NCBI GenBank assembly: GCA_016185205.1 | Contig: JACPOA010000034.1 | Location: 1 to 64,000 of the forward strand | Direction of reading: 5' to 3' | Length of the DNA: 64,000 bases | Source of the DNA: Hyphomicrobiales bacterium | Lineage (GTDB): Bacteria; Pseudomonadota; Alphaproteobacteria; Rhizobiales; Xanthobacteraceae | Shown here: piece by piece, positions 23,301 to 33,147 of the stretch | How positions within the stretch are numbered: the first letter of the stretch is position 1 | Layout of the letters: each line of letters opens with the position of its first letter | Notes under the pieces: model-generated | What the model saw: only the letters and a program-made list of their open reading frames with translations | What the model was told of the DNA's origin: nothing | Databases searched by the model: none | Program-made: the position numbers and the translations under genes

Positions 23301-24035
23301 TCAATGCCCGGCGAGGGCGGCCGTCCGCCGCTTTGGCGCTCTGGCGTTGCCGACCTGCTCGTCGACGAGCCGGCCGTCCTCGATGAAGATGATGCGGTCC
23401 GCAAAAGAGGTCAGCCGCGAATCGTGAGTTACCACCAGCACGCTGCGATCTGAATCGGCGGCGATCGTCGCCAAGATGCTCATGATGGCTTGACCGTTGC
23501 AGCCGTCCAAGGCCCCGGTCGGCTCGTCGGCGAGAATTGCGGAGGGGTCGGAGACGATGGCGCGCGCGATGGCGACACGTTGCTGCTCGCCGCCACTCAG
23601 CTCCAAAGGATAGGAGCAAAGCTTGTGAGCGAGACCGACTTTCTCCAAGGCATCATGCGCCTTGGCGCGCGCTATCCTGCCGCACAGGCCGCGCACGTCG
23701 AGCGCAAGCTGGACATTTTCGACCGCCGACATCGTCGGAAACAGATGATACGTCTGGAATACGAATCCGATATGCTCGCGCCGCAGCTTGGCGAGCTGTT
23801 CGGCATTGGCGCCCTCGCTCGCCACGCCGCACACCTGCACGGTTCCCGACGTGGGCGCCAGCATGCATCCCAGCACCGAGAGCAGCGTCGTCTTGCCGCT
23901 GCCGGACGGCCCCATCAGCATGGTGACCTCGCCTCCGCGCAGCGACAGGTTGACGTTCTTGAGCGCGTGCACCTGCCCCGCGCCGCTGCCCAGCACCTTG
24001 TTGATGTCCTTGGCTATGATGATGGGATCGTTCAT
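23301..24035 (-). CDS. ABC transporter ATP-binding protein (MacB/DevA/LolD type)
   Basis: 244 residues. Walker [11 protein letters not shown]-loop [20 protein letters not shown], signature [14 protein letters not shown], Walker [12 protein letters not shown] and the H-loop VVTHDSR are all intact. It is the short, single-domain ATPase class that partners FtsX-fold permeases. ATG 24035 overlaps the permease stop (ATGA), and its own stop is followed at once by the esterase gene. The exported substrate is unknown. Confidence 0.92.
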   Translation of the reverse strand: MNDPIIIAKDINKVLGSGAGQVHALKNVNLSLRGGEVTMLMGPSGSGKTTLLSVLGCMLAPTSGTVQVCGVASEGANAEQLAKLRREHIGFVFQTYHLFPTMSAVENVQLALDVRGLCGRIARAKAHDALEKVGLAHKLCSYPLELSGGEQQRVAIARAIVSDPSAILADEPTGALDGCNGQAIMSILATIAADSDRSVLVVTHDSRLTSFADRIIFIEDGRLVDEQVGNARAPKRRTAALAGH

Positions 24036-25159
24036 CGCGTGAAGACCATGACAGGGTCGACGCGAAGGACCCGAAAGATGGCGGCGAGCGCTGAAACAAC
24101 GCACATGATCATGGTTAGGACCAGCATCGCGAGAATAAGCGTTGGCGTGATCAACACCGGCAGCGCGCCGTTCATCGTCAATCGGACGACGGCAAATCCG
24201 ATGAGGGTCGCAAGGCCAAAGCCGATGACTGCGTTGAGCAGCGCCTGGTAGATGATGACACTGTAGATATAGCCGCGCGAGGAGCCCATCGCGCGCAGCG
24301 TGGCAAACTCATCGAGATGGTCTTTGGTACTCGAATAAAGCGTCTGCCCGACAATCACCGTGCCGACGATTATCCCCAGGATTGCGCCCGCGAAAAGCGC
24401 GGCACCAGCCCCGGTCCCAAAAAGCCAATATAAGCGACTGCGCTCGCGAAACTCCGCTGACGTAAGAACTTCGGAGTCAGGCAGGCTAGCTTGGAGCTCG
24501 TGGCGGACATCGTCGAGGTTCGCGCCCGGTCGTAGCTTGACGAGCAAGTAGCTCGCCATGGTCGATGGAATGCCGATATAGGTGCGCGCATGACTCAGGT
24601 CGCTGAAGATATAAGGAGTCGTCGTGAACGATCGAATGCCGTCAGTCACTGCAGCCACACTGACGTTATGGCCGCGAATATTGGCCTTCGAGCCTATTCC
24701 CGACACGCCGAGCCGTTCGAAATAAGAGCGGTCAACGGCAACCGCGCCGGGTGCTGAGAGCGCCTGAACCGTGCCTTCGGTGACGTTCCACGGCTGCAAG
24801 GTCTGCAAGTCCGAGCCGACGACAAATACCGGCGTTATCTCGCCGCTCGGCAGGATCCAGCCCGAAAATCCAATGACCAGCGGAATGGTCTCGGCAACAC
24901 CGGCGATCGCGGCGACACGGGTCTGCTTGTTGGCGCTCAGCAGCGACGGATCCTCGAAACATTTAGTTCCGTGGCGCATGACCCACAGATCGGTGGACGT
25001 GTGATCGATCACAGTGGTTACCATCTGCCCAAAGCCGAGATAGAGACCCATCTGCACCATCACCAGCACGACGGAAAACACAATTCCAATCATAGTGGCG
25101 ACGAAACGAAGCCGGTCGTAAAAGAGGTTGCGTGTGGCGAGTATCAGATTGAGCGGCAT
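24032..25159 (-). CDS. ABC transporter permease, FtsX fold (DevC/MacB type)
   Basis: 375 residues: an N-terminal helix (FVATMIGIVFSVVLVMVQMGLY), a large periplasmic domain (about residues 45-240), then three helices including FAGAILGIIVGTVIVGQTLY and the coupling region STKDHLDEFATLRAMGSSRGYI. This topology and the LDEFATLRAMG motif are typical of DevC-like permeases. DevC systems use a membrane-fusion protein (DevB) that is not encoded nearby. ATG 25159 is chosen because it directly precedes LNLILATRNLFYDRLRF. Confidence 0.9.
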   Translation of the reverse strand: MPLNLILATRNLFYDRLRFVATMIGIVFSVVLVMVQMGLYLGFGQMVTTVIDHTSTDLWVMRHGTKCFEDPSLLSANKQTRVAAIAGVAETIPLVIGFSGWILPSGEITPVFVVGSDLQTLQPWNVTEGTVQALSAPGAVAVDRSYFERLGVSGIGSKANIRGHNVSVAAVTDGIRSFTTTPYIFSDLSHARTYIGIPSTMASYLLVKLRPGANLDDVRHELQASLPDSEVLTSAEFRERSRLYWLFGTGAGAALFAGAILGIIVGTVIVGQTLYSSTKDHLDEFATLRAMGSSRGYIYSVIIYQALLNAVIGFGLATLIGFAVVRLTMNGALPVLITPTLILAMLVLTMIMCVVSALAAIFRVLRVDPVMVFTR

Positions 25160-25190
25160 GTCGTCCTTTCCCCTTACATGACGCGCTTCA

Positions 25191-26396
25191 CTAAGCCGCC
25201 GACGAAATCGCGCGTTTGGCGGCAAGCACATGCGGGACGGTCGTGAAGCGGAACGTCGCGCTGATCGCCCAGCTCATGGTCAGCGCGCCGGTGAACACGA
25301 TGGCGGCCTTGGTGAACGCAAAGAGGCCACTGTCCAGCAGCGCATATTGCAGCCACACCACGAACACGTAGTGCACCAGATACATGCTGTAGGCATTCGC
25401 CGACAGGCTGTCGAGAATCCACAGGCGCAAGCTGGCCGCAAAGCGCAGACACAAAGACAACATGAACAGGCCGCCGGCGGCGCAGGCAACGGGGAATGCA
25501 AGACTGGCAGCCAACTGGGCGATTATCGCCGCGTTGCTCCAGCTCGGCATCGTCATCGAAGTAAAGCCAGCCCAGACCATGAAGCTTGCCAGCGCAGCGG
25601 CCAACCAGGCCAGCCAATTCCGCGCCAGCGGACCGTCATAGGCGAGCACGCCGCGGTCGACACCATGGCAGCCCAGAGCGCAGCCCGCGAAAAAGTACAC
25701 CAGATAATGCGCCGGCCGACTGAGCTGCAACGAGAACGGTCCCAGCGCGCTCCAGCTCCATGGCGAAAAGGCCAGCGCAAGCGGCACATAGGCGAGAGCG
25801 GAAGCTGCGGTCAACAGCGCGAAAAATCTCAGCGGCCGTTCGCCGGCCCAGGCCGCGAGGCGGCCAAGCCGCACAACGAATCCGGGCGCGACGGCGTAAA
25901 GGGAAGCGCCCAGTGCGTTCGCAGCCAGAAGCTGCCACAGGAACCATTGCGGCCCGCTGGGCCAGGACGGCAGCGAAATCCACTGTTTCCAAAATCCGGC
26001 CAGGCTCGGGTCGGCGGTGCGCACGAGATAGGCGGTATAATAGGAAAGCGGACTGAGAAAGACGATCGCCAGCAGGAACGGCAGGCCGATCCGCCAGAGG
26101 CGGTCCGAGACATAAGTCCCGCTGCCCTTGCGCAACAGACTGCCCGCGACGAACAGTCCGGACAGCAAGAACATCAACGACATGAGGCTCACGTCCTGCC
26201 AGGCGCAGAACAGGTCCAAGCCAAGCCACCGTTGTGCATCAACGATCGGGAAGGCCTGCCACGTGTAGGGTGCCTGGTCGAAAGCCGAGCTCGCTGCGGG
26301 AGTCGAAGCGAGATAGGCGAGCGATGCATGGAACGCGAGCACGATGACGATCACGACAGCCCGGAGGTTGCTGAGGGCAATGCTCGACTTGCTCAT
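25191..26396 (-). CDS. Acyltransferase 3 family membrane protein (OafA-like)
   Basis: About 401 residues with ten or so predicted helices. The N-terminal NLRAVVIVIVLAFHASLAYL contains the conserved catalytic-type His, followed by FLLSGLFVAGSLLRKGS and a terminal NAYSMYLVHYVFVVWLQYAL. The family O-acetylates sugars, lipids or peptidoglycan from acyl-CoA. Its stop is 31 bases upstream of the ABC permease start on the same strand, so it may modify the molecule exported by that transporter. The substrate is unknown. Confidence 0.87.
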   Translation of the reverse strand: MSKSSIALSNLRAVVIVIVLAFHASLAYLASTPAASSAFDQAPYTWQAFPIVDAQRWLGLDLFCAWQDVSLMSLMFLLSGLFVAGSLLRKGSGTYVSDRLWRIGLPFLLAIVFLSPLSYYTAYLVRTADPSLAGFWKQWISLPSWPSGPQWFLWQLLAANALGASLYAVAPGFVVRLGRLAAWAGERPLRFFALLTAASALAYVPLALAFSPWSWSALGPFSLQLSRPAHYLVYFFAGCALGCHGVDRGVLAYDGPLARNWLAWLAAALASFMVWAGFTSMTMPSWSNAAIIAQLAASLAFPVACAAGGLFMLSLCLRFAASLRLWILDSLSANAYSMYLVHYVFVVWLQYALLDSGLFAFTKAAIVFTGALTMSWAISATFRFTTVPHVLAAKRAISSAA

Positions 26397-26532
26397 GGGG
26401 TTGATCCCGGCACTATGGAACTTCCGAGTCGTAACTGGCAAATAGGCGCTAAAGTTCCATCGCCGATCCGTGAAACCGCCATATTTTCAAGGGAGTGAAG
26501 GCGCACGGGCGAGAGCGGTGTTGGGACACGCA

Positions 26533-27156
26533 ATGAAGACAGGTTTGGCGACGCTCACGGTCATCGCTTTGGCGGCGCTCGGCGGGCCGGCATCGCAGGC
26601 GCAACCAATGCAGCCATACAATGCCCCGCCGGGCAATTTCGGCTATGGACCGCAGCCGAGCGTCGCCGGCCTCTGGGAGAAGCGCACTAACAGCGGCCAG
26701 CCGGTGAGCTGGTTCCTCTTCGTGCAGGCCGTGGACGGGACCTACGAGGGAGCAATCGCCAAGCTGTTTCCGAGACCCGGCGATCCACCCAATCCGATTT
26801 GCGACCGCTGCGCCGACGATCGTCGCAACGCGCCTGTGCTCGGCCTGTCCTTCATCCGCGGCATGCAGCGGCGCGGACTGTCTTACCAGGATGGCAATGT
26901 TCTCGACCCGCGCGACGGCACCGTCTATCGCGCGATGATGACACTGAGTCCGGACGGGCAAGTGCTTACTCTACGCGGCTATCTCGGTATACCCCTGCTA
27001 GGAATGGATGAGGTATGGACCAAGTTGGCGGATGAGGCGAAGGCGGACCTAGATCCTAGCGTGCTGGCGAAATACTTGCCGGACCTGCTCCCACAGCAGC
27101 CACTAATGCCGCAACAACGCAATGCGAAGTCCCGCGTCCCGGCGCAAGGCCGATAG
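26533..27156 (+). CDS. DUF2147-type exported protein
   Basis: 207 residues with a signal peptide ([19 protein letters not shown]). The mature part has [24 protein letters not shown], a C-x-x-C in [12 protein letters not shown], and [19 protein letters not shown], which follow the DUF2147 pattern (G-x-W...; DP-x-x-G-x-x-Y). Its Pro/Gln-rich end is variable. It probably acts in the periplasm and its function is unknown. Divergent from the acyltransferase gene. Confidence 0.78.
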   Translation: MKTGLATLTVIALAALGGPASQAQPMQPYNAPPGNFGYGPQPSVAGLWEKRTNSGQPVSWFLFVQAVDGTYEGAIAKLFPRPGDPPNPICDRCADDRRNAPVLGLSFIRGMQRRGLSYQDGNVLDPRDGTVYRAMMTLSPDGQVLTLRGYLGIPLLGMDEVWTKLADEAKADLDPSVLAKYLPDLLPQQPLMPQQRNAKSRVPAQGR

Positions 27157-27382
27157 CGGTGTGGAATTTTTTGAATGGCATGCGGTGGCCTAGCCATTAA
27201 ACGAAACGACTTTTTTCAAAAAATTGTTCCGTAGCGGCTATGAGTTGGCAGGCCTGTTGCGGTACGTCCGTTCTTCCCGAAAACGGATATAGCTCAGCCT
27301 TACCAGCACGTCGACTAAGTGCCGCGTGCGGCCGTGAGGCACGCTTACACGTGTGCGGCAAGCCGACATTGCGCCAACTCGA

Positions 27383-27649
27383 TCAGTAATTAGTCTTTTG
27401 AATATTTCCCGGACGCTCGCGGTCGGCATTTGCCCCACGTAGACGATTGAATACGATGGTGCAGGCGGGGCTGAGTTGCCGTTTGTTTTGGATAAGGCAG
27501 AGAGTTACGCGACTCGCATCCGGAATAGCGTTCTGGCAAAGCCGCATCGCATCCGGCGTGCAGGCATTTGCATCCTCTTGCGTATAGGCGATTGCGGGGA
27601 GCGGAGCCATGATCGTGACGATGAAAGCAATGGCGCTCAATTTAGTCAT
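27383..27649 (-). CDS. Secreted Cys-rich-repeat protein (paralogue B)
   Basis: 88 residues: signal peptide (LSAIAFIVTIMAPLPAIA), then NACTPDAMRLCQNAIPDASR and VTLCLIQNKRQLSPACTIVF with the same cysteine spacing as the protein encoded at 22013-22285. ATG 27649 begins the hydrophobic segment. Function is unknown; two divergent members within 5.5 kb suggest a local family. Confidence 0.68.
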   Translation of the reverse strand: MTKLSAIAFIVTIMAPLPAIAYTQEDANACTPDAMRLCQNAIPDASRVTLCLIQNKRQLSPACTIVFNRLRGANADRERPGNIQKTNY

Positions 27650-28401
27650 AACGTTGCACTCCAATTCAGGGGTTGGAGGGACAACGGCTGAAGTGGGAAA
27701 TTGTTCCTTACAACAAACTGGCGCAGACGCTTCTTTAGGTCCGAAGAAGAACTTGGTCGTGTGAAAACGCCCTGTCAGTAGCATTGACGCGCGGTGACGA
27801 CGGCGAGGTGACCGTGTTTGATCTTTTTGCCGAGTTTGGCGCGCTTTCTGTCTGGAAGTGTTCCTGAATCGGGTTCCAGCCGTCCTGGGCGGTTCTGCAA
27901 TGGCAGACGGCTGCGTGTCGGCGGCGATTACGCCCTCATCGCCGCCATGAGCGGTTGGACACCCATGATGTTCATGACGCGCGTGAGATTGTAGGCCAGC
28001 ACGTGCAGCGTTATCTCGGCCGCTACCCGTGGCAGCGTCTTCATCAGGAAGTGGGTTGCCTCTAGGCGCATCGCATCGAAAAGGACCGGCGAGCGACTCG
28101 CGCGTCTTGCATTCCCGTCAAGCGCGTCCATCGCCTTACCCGGCGTTGGGCGTTTTTGCAGTGCGGTATAAATCCAAGTCCAAATCACTGACAAAAAACG
28201 GCTTGGAGCCGACACTGCACCAGGTGGGGATGCTCGCGTCTGCCCACGCAGCCGTACCGCGGACACCTGAAATATCCGTGATGAGGGACGGAATATCCCT
28301 TCAGGCGATTGTTGATGAGCAATGATCGCACTAGACTTTAGTTCAACCGAGATCGAGCGGCCCGCACAGAAATGGCTGCACGCCGGTAAGGGAGGTAGAG
28401 C
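27650..28401. other. Gene-poor stretch with transposase debris
   Basis: This 750-base stretch contains the transposase remnant at 27928-28069 and other short open stretches without recognisable domains. The last 60 bases hold the leader of the molybdenum hydroxylase operon (ribosome site GGGAGGTAG before 28402). I see no RNA gene in it. Confidence 0.5.
27928..28069 (-). pseudogene. IS1182/IS5-type transposase, C-terminal remnant
   Basis: The frame ends with ATHFLMKTLPRVAAEITLHV then LAYNLTRVMNIMGVQPLMAA, closely resembling the C terminus of IS1182-type transposases. The upstream part of the frame (to 28266) has no transposase similarity, so only the last 45 or so codons remain. Confidence 0.65.
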
Positions 28402-28869
28402 ATGGCGCGTCTTAACATCAATGGAAAAAATGTCGACGTCGATGTCGACCCGAGCACCCCGCTATTGTGGGCGATCAGGGAGAATGTCGGCCTCACCGGA
28501 ACCAAATACGGATGCGGTATCGCGCAATGCGGCGCCTGCACCGTTCATGTCGATGGCGTTGCCACCCGCTCCTGCTCGCTTCCGGTGAGCGCCGCGGTCG
28601 GCAAAAAGATAACCACCATCGAGGGCCTCGCGCAGAACGGCAAGCTGCACAAGGTGCAACAGGCCTGGATCGCCAACGAAGTGCCGCAATGTGGCTATTG
28701 CCAGAGCGGCATGATCATGGCGGTCGCGGATCTGCTCAAGAAAAAACCGAAGCCGACCGACGCCGACATCGACCGTGAGATCACGAACATCTGCCGGTGC
28801 GGCACTTTCCAACAAGTGCGCGCGGCGATCCATGCCGCGGCGAACGGTGGAACAGGGAGGCAATCATGA
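28402..28869 (+). CDS. (2Fe-2S) subunit of xanthine-oxidase-family dehydrogenase (IorA-like)
   Basis: 155 residues with both [2Fe-2S] sites. Cys38, 43, 46 and 58 form the plant-ferredoxin-type cluster ([17 protein letters not shown]), and Cys97, 100, 131 and 133 form the second (QCGYCQSG...NICRCG). It passes electrons from the molybdenum subunit encoded next, whose start overlaps this stop (ATGA). There is no signal peptide; it would be carried out with its Tat-exported partner. The closest family by layout is the isoquinoline 1-oxidoreductase/aldehyde dehydrogenase two-subunit group; the substrate is unknown. Confidence 0.93.
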   Translation: MARLNINGKNVDVDVDPSTPLLWAIRENVGLTGTKYGCGIAQCGACTVHVDGVATRSCSLPVSAAVGKKITTIEGLAQNGKLHKVQQAWIANEVPQCGYCQSGMIMAVADLLKKKPKPTDADIDREITNICRCGTFQQVRAAIHAAANGGTGRQS

Positions 28870-31049
28870 ATTTTGTCCCGAAAATGAACCGCCGCGCTTT
28901 CGTGGTCGGCAGTGCCGCCTTCGGTGGCGGGCTCGCACTCGGCCTCGACATCCCATTCGGCCCGCAAGTCTCCGGCGCCCAGGCCGCCACGCCTGAACTC
29001 GGCGTCTGGGTCGTGGTCAAGCCCGACGACACCGTGGTCATCCGCATCGCCCGTTCCGAAATGGGCCAGGGCACCATCACCGGCCTCGCGCAGCTCGTCG
29101 CCGAGGAACTGGAATGCGACTGGGCGAAGGTCACCTACGAATATCCGACGCCCGGCCAGAATGTCGCGCGCAAGCGCGTGTGGCAGTCATACTCCACCGG
29201 CGGCAGCCGCGGCATCCGCGAGTCGCACGAATACGTCCGCCAGGGTGGCGCATCGGCCCGCATGATGCTGTTGCAGGCCGCGGCCAACGAGTGGAAGGTC
29301 CCGGTCGAACAATGCAAGGCCGAGAAAAGCATCATCACCGGCCCAGGCAATCGCAAGACGACCTTCGGCAAGGTTGCCGCCGCTGCTTCCAAGCTTCCGG
29401 TGCCGGAAAAGCCCACGCTCAAGGATCCGAAGGATTGGAAGATCGCCGGCAAGCCAATCAAGCGGTTCGGCATCGAGGCCAAAGTGACCGGCAAGCAGGT
29501 CTACGGCTTCGACATGAAGCTGCCCGGAATGCTCAACGCGGCGATCAAGGAAAGCCCCGTCTTCGGCGGCAAAGTGAAGAGCTTCGACGCCGCCAAGGTT
29601 TCGGGCATGAAGGGCGTGAAGAAGGTGCTGCAGGTTGGCGATACCGCGGTTGCGGTGGTTGCCGATACCTGGTGGCACGCCAAGACCGCGCTCGAAGCGT
29701 TGCCGATCGTCTGGGACGACGGCCCGAACGGCAAGATCTCAAGCGCCACCATCGCCGAGACTCTCAAGGCCGGGCTCGACGCCGAGCAGGCTTTCGTCGG
29801 CAATCAGAACGGGGACATCAAAGCGGCGCTCGACGGCGCCGCCAAGAAGGTCGAGGCGGTGTACGCCTATCCCTACCAGAACCATGTCTGCATGGAGCCG
29901 ATGAACGCCACTGCGCGCTACACCGCCGACAAGTGCGAGGTGTGGGTCCCGACGCAAGACGGCGAAGCCTCGTTCGCGGCGGTGCTCGCTGCCTCGGGCC
30001 TGCCGGCTGAAAAGTGCGAAGTCTACAAGCTCGATCTCGGCGGCGGCTTCGGCCGGCGTGGTGCGTTCCAGGATTACGTGCATCAGGCTGTCCGCATCGC
30101 CAAGGAGATGCCGGGCACGCCGATCAAGCTGCTTTGGTCGCGTGAAGAGGACATGGCACAGGGCCGCTATCACCCGGTCATGCAGTGCAAGCTGGTGGGC
30201 GCGTTCGACAAGGACAACAACCTGACGGGGCTGCACATGCGGCTCTCCGGGCAATCGATCCTTGCCAGCGTGCGTCCGGCCATCGTGGAACAGCAGAAGG
30301 GGCGCGACCCGCTGAGCTTCCAGGGTGTCGCCGACGCAGGCGAACACGCGTTCGGCTACACGATCCCGAACCTGCTCATCGACCACGCCATGCGGAACCC
30401 GCACGTTCCCCCGGGGTTCTGGCGCGGCGTGAACATCAACCAGAACTGCATCTTCCTCGAATGCTTCATGGACGAACTCGCTTTGGCGGCCGGTCAGGAC
30501 GCACTCGCGTTCCGCCGCAAGCTGCTGGGCAAGCACCCGCGCAACCTCGCCGTGCTCAACGCCGTGGCCGAAAAGATCGATTGGGGCAAGCCGGCGCCGC
30601 AGGGTGTCTTCCGCGGGCTCGCGCACATGAAGGCCTTCAACGCCTATGTCGCCGCGGCGGCGGAAGTCTCCGTGACCGGCAACAAGATCAAGGTCCACCG
30701 CATCGTGGCGGCGACCGACCCGACTTACGCCGTCAATCCGTCGCAGATCGACCGGCAGGTCGCCGGCTCGTTCGTGTATGGCCTGTCGGCGCTGTTCTAC
30801 CAGGAGTGCACGGTCAAGGACGGCCGCATCGTTGAGAAAAACTTCGACAGTTACAATTCGATGCGGATTGCTCAGATGCCGAAGGTCGAGTCGATCATTA
30901 TGCCAAGCGGCGGCAGCGGCCCATGGGGCGGTGTCGGCGAGCCGACGATCTGCGTCGCGGCGCCGGCGGTGCTCAATGCGTACGCCGCCGCGACCGGCAA
31001 GCGCATCCGGTCATTCCCGCTCAAGAACCATAACCTGGAGATGGCCTGA
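28866..31049 (+). CDS. Molybdopterin-binding subunit of xanthine-oxidase-family dehydrogenase (IorB-like)
   Basis: 727 residues. The N terminus has a Tat-type signal ([20 protein letters not shown]), so the holoenzyme probably works in the periplasm. Molybdenum cofactor domain blocks are [45 protein letters not shown] and the C-terminal [18 protein letters not shown] with the catalytic-type Glu. IorB-like enzymes hydroxylate N-heterocycles or oxidise aldehydes and hand electrons to cytochrome c. Here a c-type cytochrome gene and a sulfur-oxidation cluster follow on the same strand, which is unusual. The true substrate is unknown. Confidence 0.92.
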   Translation: MNFVPKMNRRAFVVGSAAFGGGLALGLDIPFGPQVSGAQAATPELGVWVVVKPDDTVVIRIARSEMGQGTITGLAQLVAEELECDWAKVTYEYPTPGQNVARKRVWQSYSTGGSRGIRESHEYVRQGGASARMMLLQAAANEWKVPVEQCKAEKSIITGPGNRKTTFGKVAAAASKLPVPEKPTLKDPKDWKIAGKPIKRFGIEAKVTGKQVYGFDMKLPGMLNAAIKESPVFGGKVKSFDAAKVSGMKGVKKVLQVGDTAVAVVADTWWHAKTALEALPIVWDDGPNGKISSATIAETLKAGLDAEQAFVGNQNGDIKAALDGAAKKVEAVYAYPYQNHVCMEPMNATARYTADKCEVWVPTQDGEASFAAVLAASGLPAEKCEVYKLDLGGGFGRRGAFQDYVHQAVRIAKEMPGTPIKLLWSREEDMAQGRYHPVMQCKLVGAFDKDNNLTGLHMRLSGQSILASVRPAIVEQQKGRDPLSFQGVADAGEHAFGYTIPNLLIDHAMRNPHVPPGFWRGVNINQNCIFLECFMDELALAAGQDALAFRRKLLGKHPRNLAVLNAVAEKIDWGKPAPQGVFRGLAHMKAFNAYVAAAAEVSVTGNKIKVHRIVAATDPTYAVNPSQIDRQVAGSFVYGLSALFYQECTVKDGRIVEKNFDSYNSMRIAQMPKVESIIMPSGGSGPWGGVGEPTICVAAPAVLNAYAAATGKRIRSFPLKNHNLEMA

Positions 31050-31103
31050 CCAATCGGGAAGCGGCGGCCTGCGGGCCGCCGCTTCGCCATTCGGGGAGTA
31101 GCG

Positions 31104-31397
31104 ATGAAAGCGCTGTCCGCCATCGCCGTGGCGGCGCTCGTGATTTATCCGGGCGTCGTCCTTGCGGCTTCAGATGCGCCACCGGGAGCGGCCTCTTGCT
31201 CCGGCTGCCACGCCACCAATGCGGCCGTGGAATCGCCGGTGCCGAGAATTCATGGGCGCAACGCCAACGAAATCGTGACGGCCATGGCGGCGTTCCGGAC
31301 AGGAGCACTGCCATCAACGGTGATGGGACGCATTGCCAAAGGCTTCACGGACGAGGAAATGCATCCGATCGCAGCCTGGCTCGCGGCGCAGAAGTAG
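31104..31397 (+). CDS. fccA: Cytochrome c subunit of flavocytochrome c sulfide dehydrogenase
   Basis: 97 residues: signal peptide (ALSAIAVAALVIYPGVVLA), then a single haem motif CSGCH and the distal Met probably in PSTVMGRIAKG. Size and position directly before the flavoprotein gene fit the small haem subunit of sulfide dehydrogenase (also called SoxE), which takes electrons from the FAD subunit in the periplasm. ATG 31104 follows GGGGAG. Confidence 0.85.
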   Translation: MKALSAIAVAALVIYPGVVLAASDAPPGAASCSGCHATNAAVESPVPRIHGRNANEIVTAMAAFRTGALPSTVMGRIAKGFTDEEMHPIAAWLAAQK

Positions 31398-31406
31398 GAG
31401 GACGTT

Positions 31407-32678
31407 GTGACGTTGCACCCGACACGACGGAACTTCCTTCGCAGTTCAGCCGCAATTGCCTCCGCGACGCTGTTCCCGCTTCCGGCCCTCGCACAGGCGG
31501 CGCCTCGGGTGATCGTCGTCGGCGGCGGATTTGGCGGCGCGACCGTCGCCCGCCAGATCAAGGCGATCGATCCGAAATTCCACGTCACGCTGGTCGAATC
31601 CAGCGCGACATTCACCGCCTGCCCACTCAGCAATGCCGTCATCGGCGGCTTGCGCGATCTGAAGGCGCAGCAATTCGGTTACGACAAGGTTCGTGCCGCC
31701 GGCGTCAACGTCGTCATTGGCACAGCGATCGGCGTGAACACAGGGAGCCGCACGGTCCGACTTACGGACGCGACGTTGCCCTATGACCGGCTGGTGCTTG
31801 CGCCCGGCATCGACATTCGCTGGGACGGCCTGCCTGGTTACAACGAAGCCGCGTCCGCGAAAATGCCGCATGCCTGGCGGGCCGGCGACCAGACCACGCT
31901 GCTGCGCAGCCAGCTTGAGGCGATGGAGGACGGCGGTCTGGTGGTCATGTCGGCGCCAGCCAATCCGTTCCGCTGCCCGCCGGGCCCATACGAGCGCGCA
32001 AGCCTGATTGCACACTATCTCAAGACCAAGAAGCCGAAATCGAAGCTCATCGTGCTCGACGCCAAGGACCAGTTCTCCAAGCAGCGTCTGTTCCAGAACG
32101 CCTGGAAGGAACTCTATCCAGACCACCTTGAATGGGTTTCGCTCTCTAGCGGGGGCAAAGTGACCTCGGTCGATCCTGCGACCAACACGCTCACAACCGA
32201 ATTCGGCAAACACGTGGCCAAGGTTGCAAACGTAATCCCGCCGCAAAAGGCCGGCCGCATCGCCGATCTCGCGGGCGTCACCAACCAAACCGGCTGGGTT
32301 CCTATCGACCCGATGACGTTCGAATCTCGGCAGATTCCAGGCATCCACGTTATCGGCGATGCGACGATTGCCGGTGCAATGCCGAAATCGGCGTTCGCCG
32401 CCAATTCGCAAGGCAAAGCGTGCGCCGCCGCCGTGGCGAAGCTGCTTACCGGCGCCAAGCCGCCGGAACCGAAGCTGATCAATACCTGTTACAGCCTTGT
32501 CGCCCCCGACTACGGCATCAGCGTGGCGGGTGTTTATGTTCCGGCGAATGGAATGTTGGCGGAAGTGCAAGGTTCAGGAGGCGTCAGTCCGTTGGACGCG
32601 CCGCGGGACGTCCGCGTCACCGAAGCGACCTATGCCGAAGCCTGGTTCCGGACGATTACAAGCGAGGTTTTTGGCTGA
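31407..32678 (+). CDS. fccB: Flavocytochrome c sulfide dehydrogenase, flavoprotein subunit (SoxF)
   Basis: 423 residues. Tat signal RRNFLRSSAAIASATLFPLP, FAD-binding motif VIVVGGGFGGATVARQIKAI, and a second nucleotide region ending HVIGDATIAGAMPKSAFAAN. The redox cysteine pair is present in TFTACPLSN and INTCYSLV. It oxidises sulfide to sulfur/polysulfide in the periplasm and passes electrons to FccA. It starts with GTG or ATG-type codons near 31407: the frame begins GTG ACG TTG, preceded by AGGAGG. Confidence 0.92.
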   Translation: MTLHPTRRNFLRSSAAIASATLFPLPALAQAAPRVIVVGGGFGGATVARQIKAIDPKFHVTLVESSATFTACPLSNAVIGGLRDLKAQQFGYDKVRAAGVNVVIGTAIGVNTGSRTVRLTDATLPYDRLVLAPGIDIRWDGLPGYNEAASAKMPHAWRAGDQTTLLRSQLEAMEDGGLVVMSAPANPFRCPPGPYERASLIAHYLKTKKPKSKLIVLDAKDQFSKQRLFQNAWKELYPDHLEWVSLSSGGKVTSVDPATNTLTTEFGKHVAKVANVIPPQKAGRIADLAGVTNQTGWVPIDPMTFESRQIPGIHVIGDATIAGAMPKSAFAANSQGKACAAAVAKLLTGAKPPEPKLINTCYSLVAPDYGISVAGVYVPANGMLAEVQGSGGVSPLDAPRDVRVTEATYAEAWFRTITSEVFG

Positions 32679-32679
32679 C

Positions 32680-33138
32680 GTGCGCGCGACCGTTGCTTAC
32701 ACGGTGCTGGCAGGTGCAATCGGCATAACGGCTGCACTTGAGCAGGCGTCTGCGCAGCAATTGCAGCGTCCCTTTCAAATCGTTGGCGACGCCATTCCGG
32801 CTTCGCTGACCGGCGTAGCCGGCGATCCCGTTCGCGGCCGGGCCATCGTGGTGAAGCGTGAAAACACCTGCCTGCTTTGTCATTCCGGACCGTTTCCGGA
32901 GGAGCGGTTTCAGGGCGATCTTTCGCCCGATCTGAAGGGAACCGGCGCGCGCTGGACGCAGGGGCAGTTGCGACTACGGCTGGTCGATGCGAGCCGCCTC
33001 AATCCGGCAACGATCATGCCGTCCTATTATCGGGTCGAGGGCCTTAATCGCGTCGCGCCGGCTTGGCGCGGCAAGCCGATCCTATCGGCCGAACAGATCG
33101 AGGATGTGGTAGCCTATCTCGCAACGTTACGTGAATAG
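32680..33138 (+). CDS. soxX: SoxX, monohaem cytochrome c
   Basis: About 152 residues: signal peptide (TVAYTVLAGAIGITAALEQA), haem motif CLLCH in VKRENTCLLCHSGPFPEERF, GDLSPDLKGTGARWTQGQLR, and the axial Met in NPATIMPSYY. SoxX forms the SoxAX complex that attaches thiosulfate to SoxY. The start is uncertain: GTG 32680 is one base after the fccB stop, and TTG 32671 overlaps it. Confidence 0.88.
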   Translation: MRATVAYTVLAGAIGITAALEQASAQQLQRPFQIVGDAIPASLTGVAGDPVRGRAIVVKRENTCLLCHSGPFPEERFQGDLSPDLKGTGARWTQGQLRLRLVDASRLNPATIMPSYYRVEGLNRVAPAWRGKPILSAEQIEDVVAYLATLRE

Positions 33139-33147
33139 ACCAGAGCC

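Noticed and set aside
28070-28325. Open frames on both strands beside the transposase remnant
   Set aside because: No domain, no ribosome site and mixed composition; treated as insertion-sequence debris.
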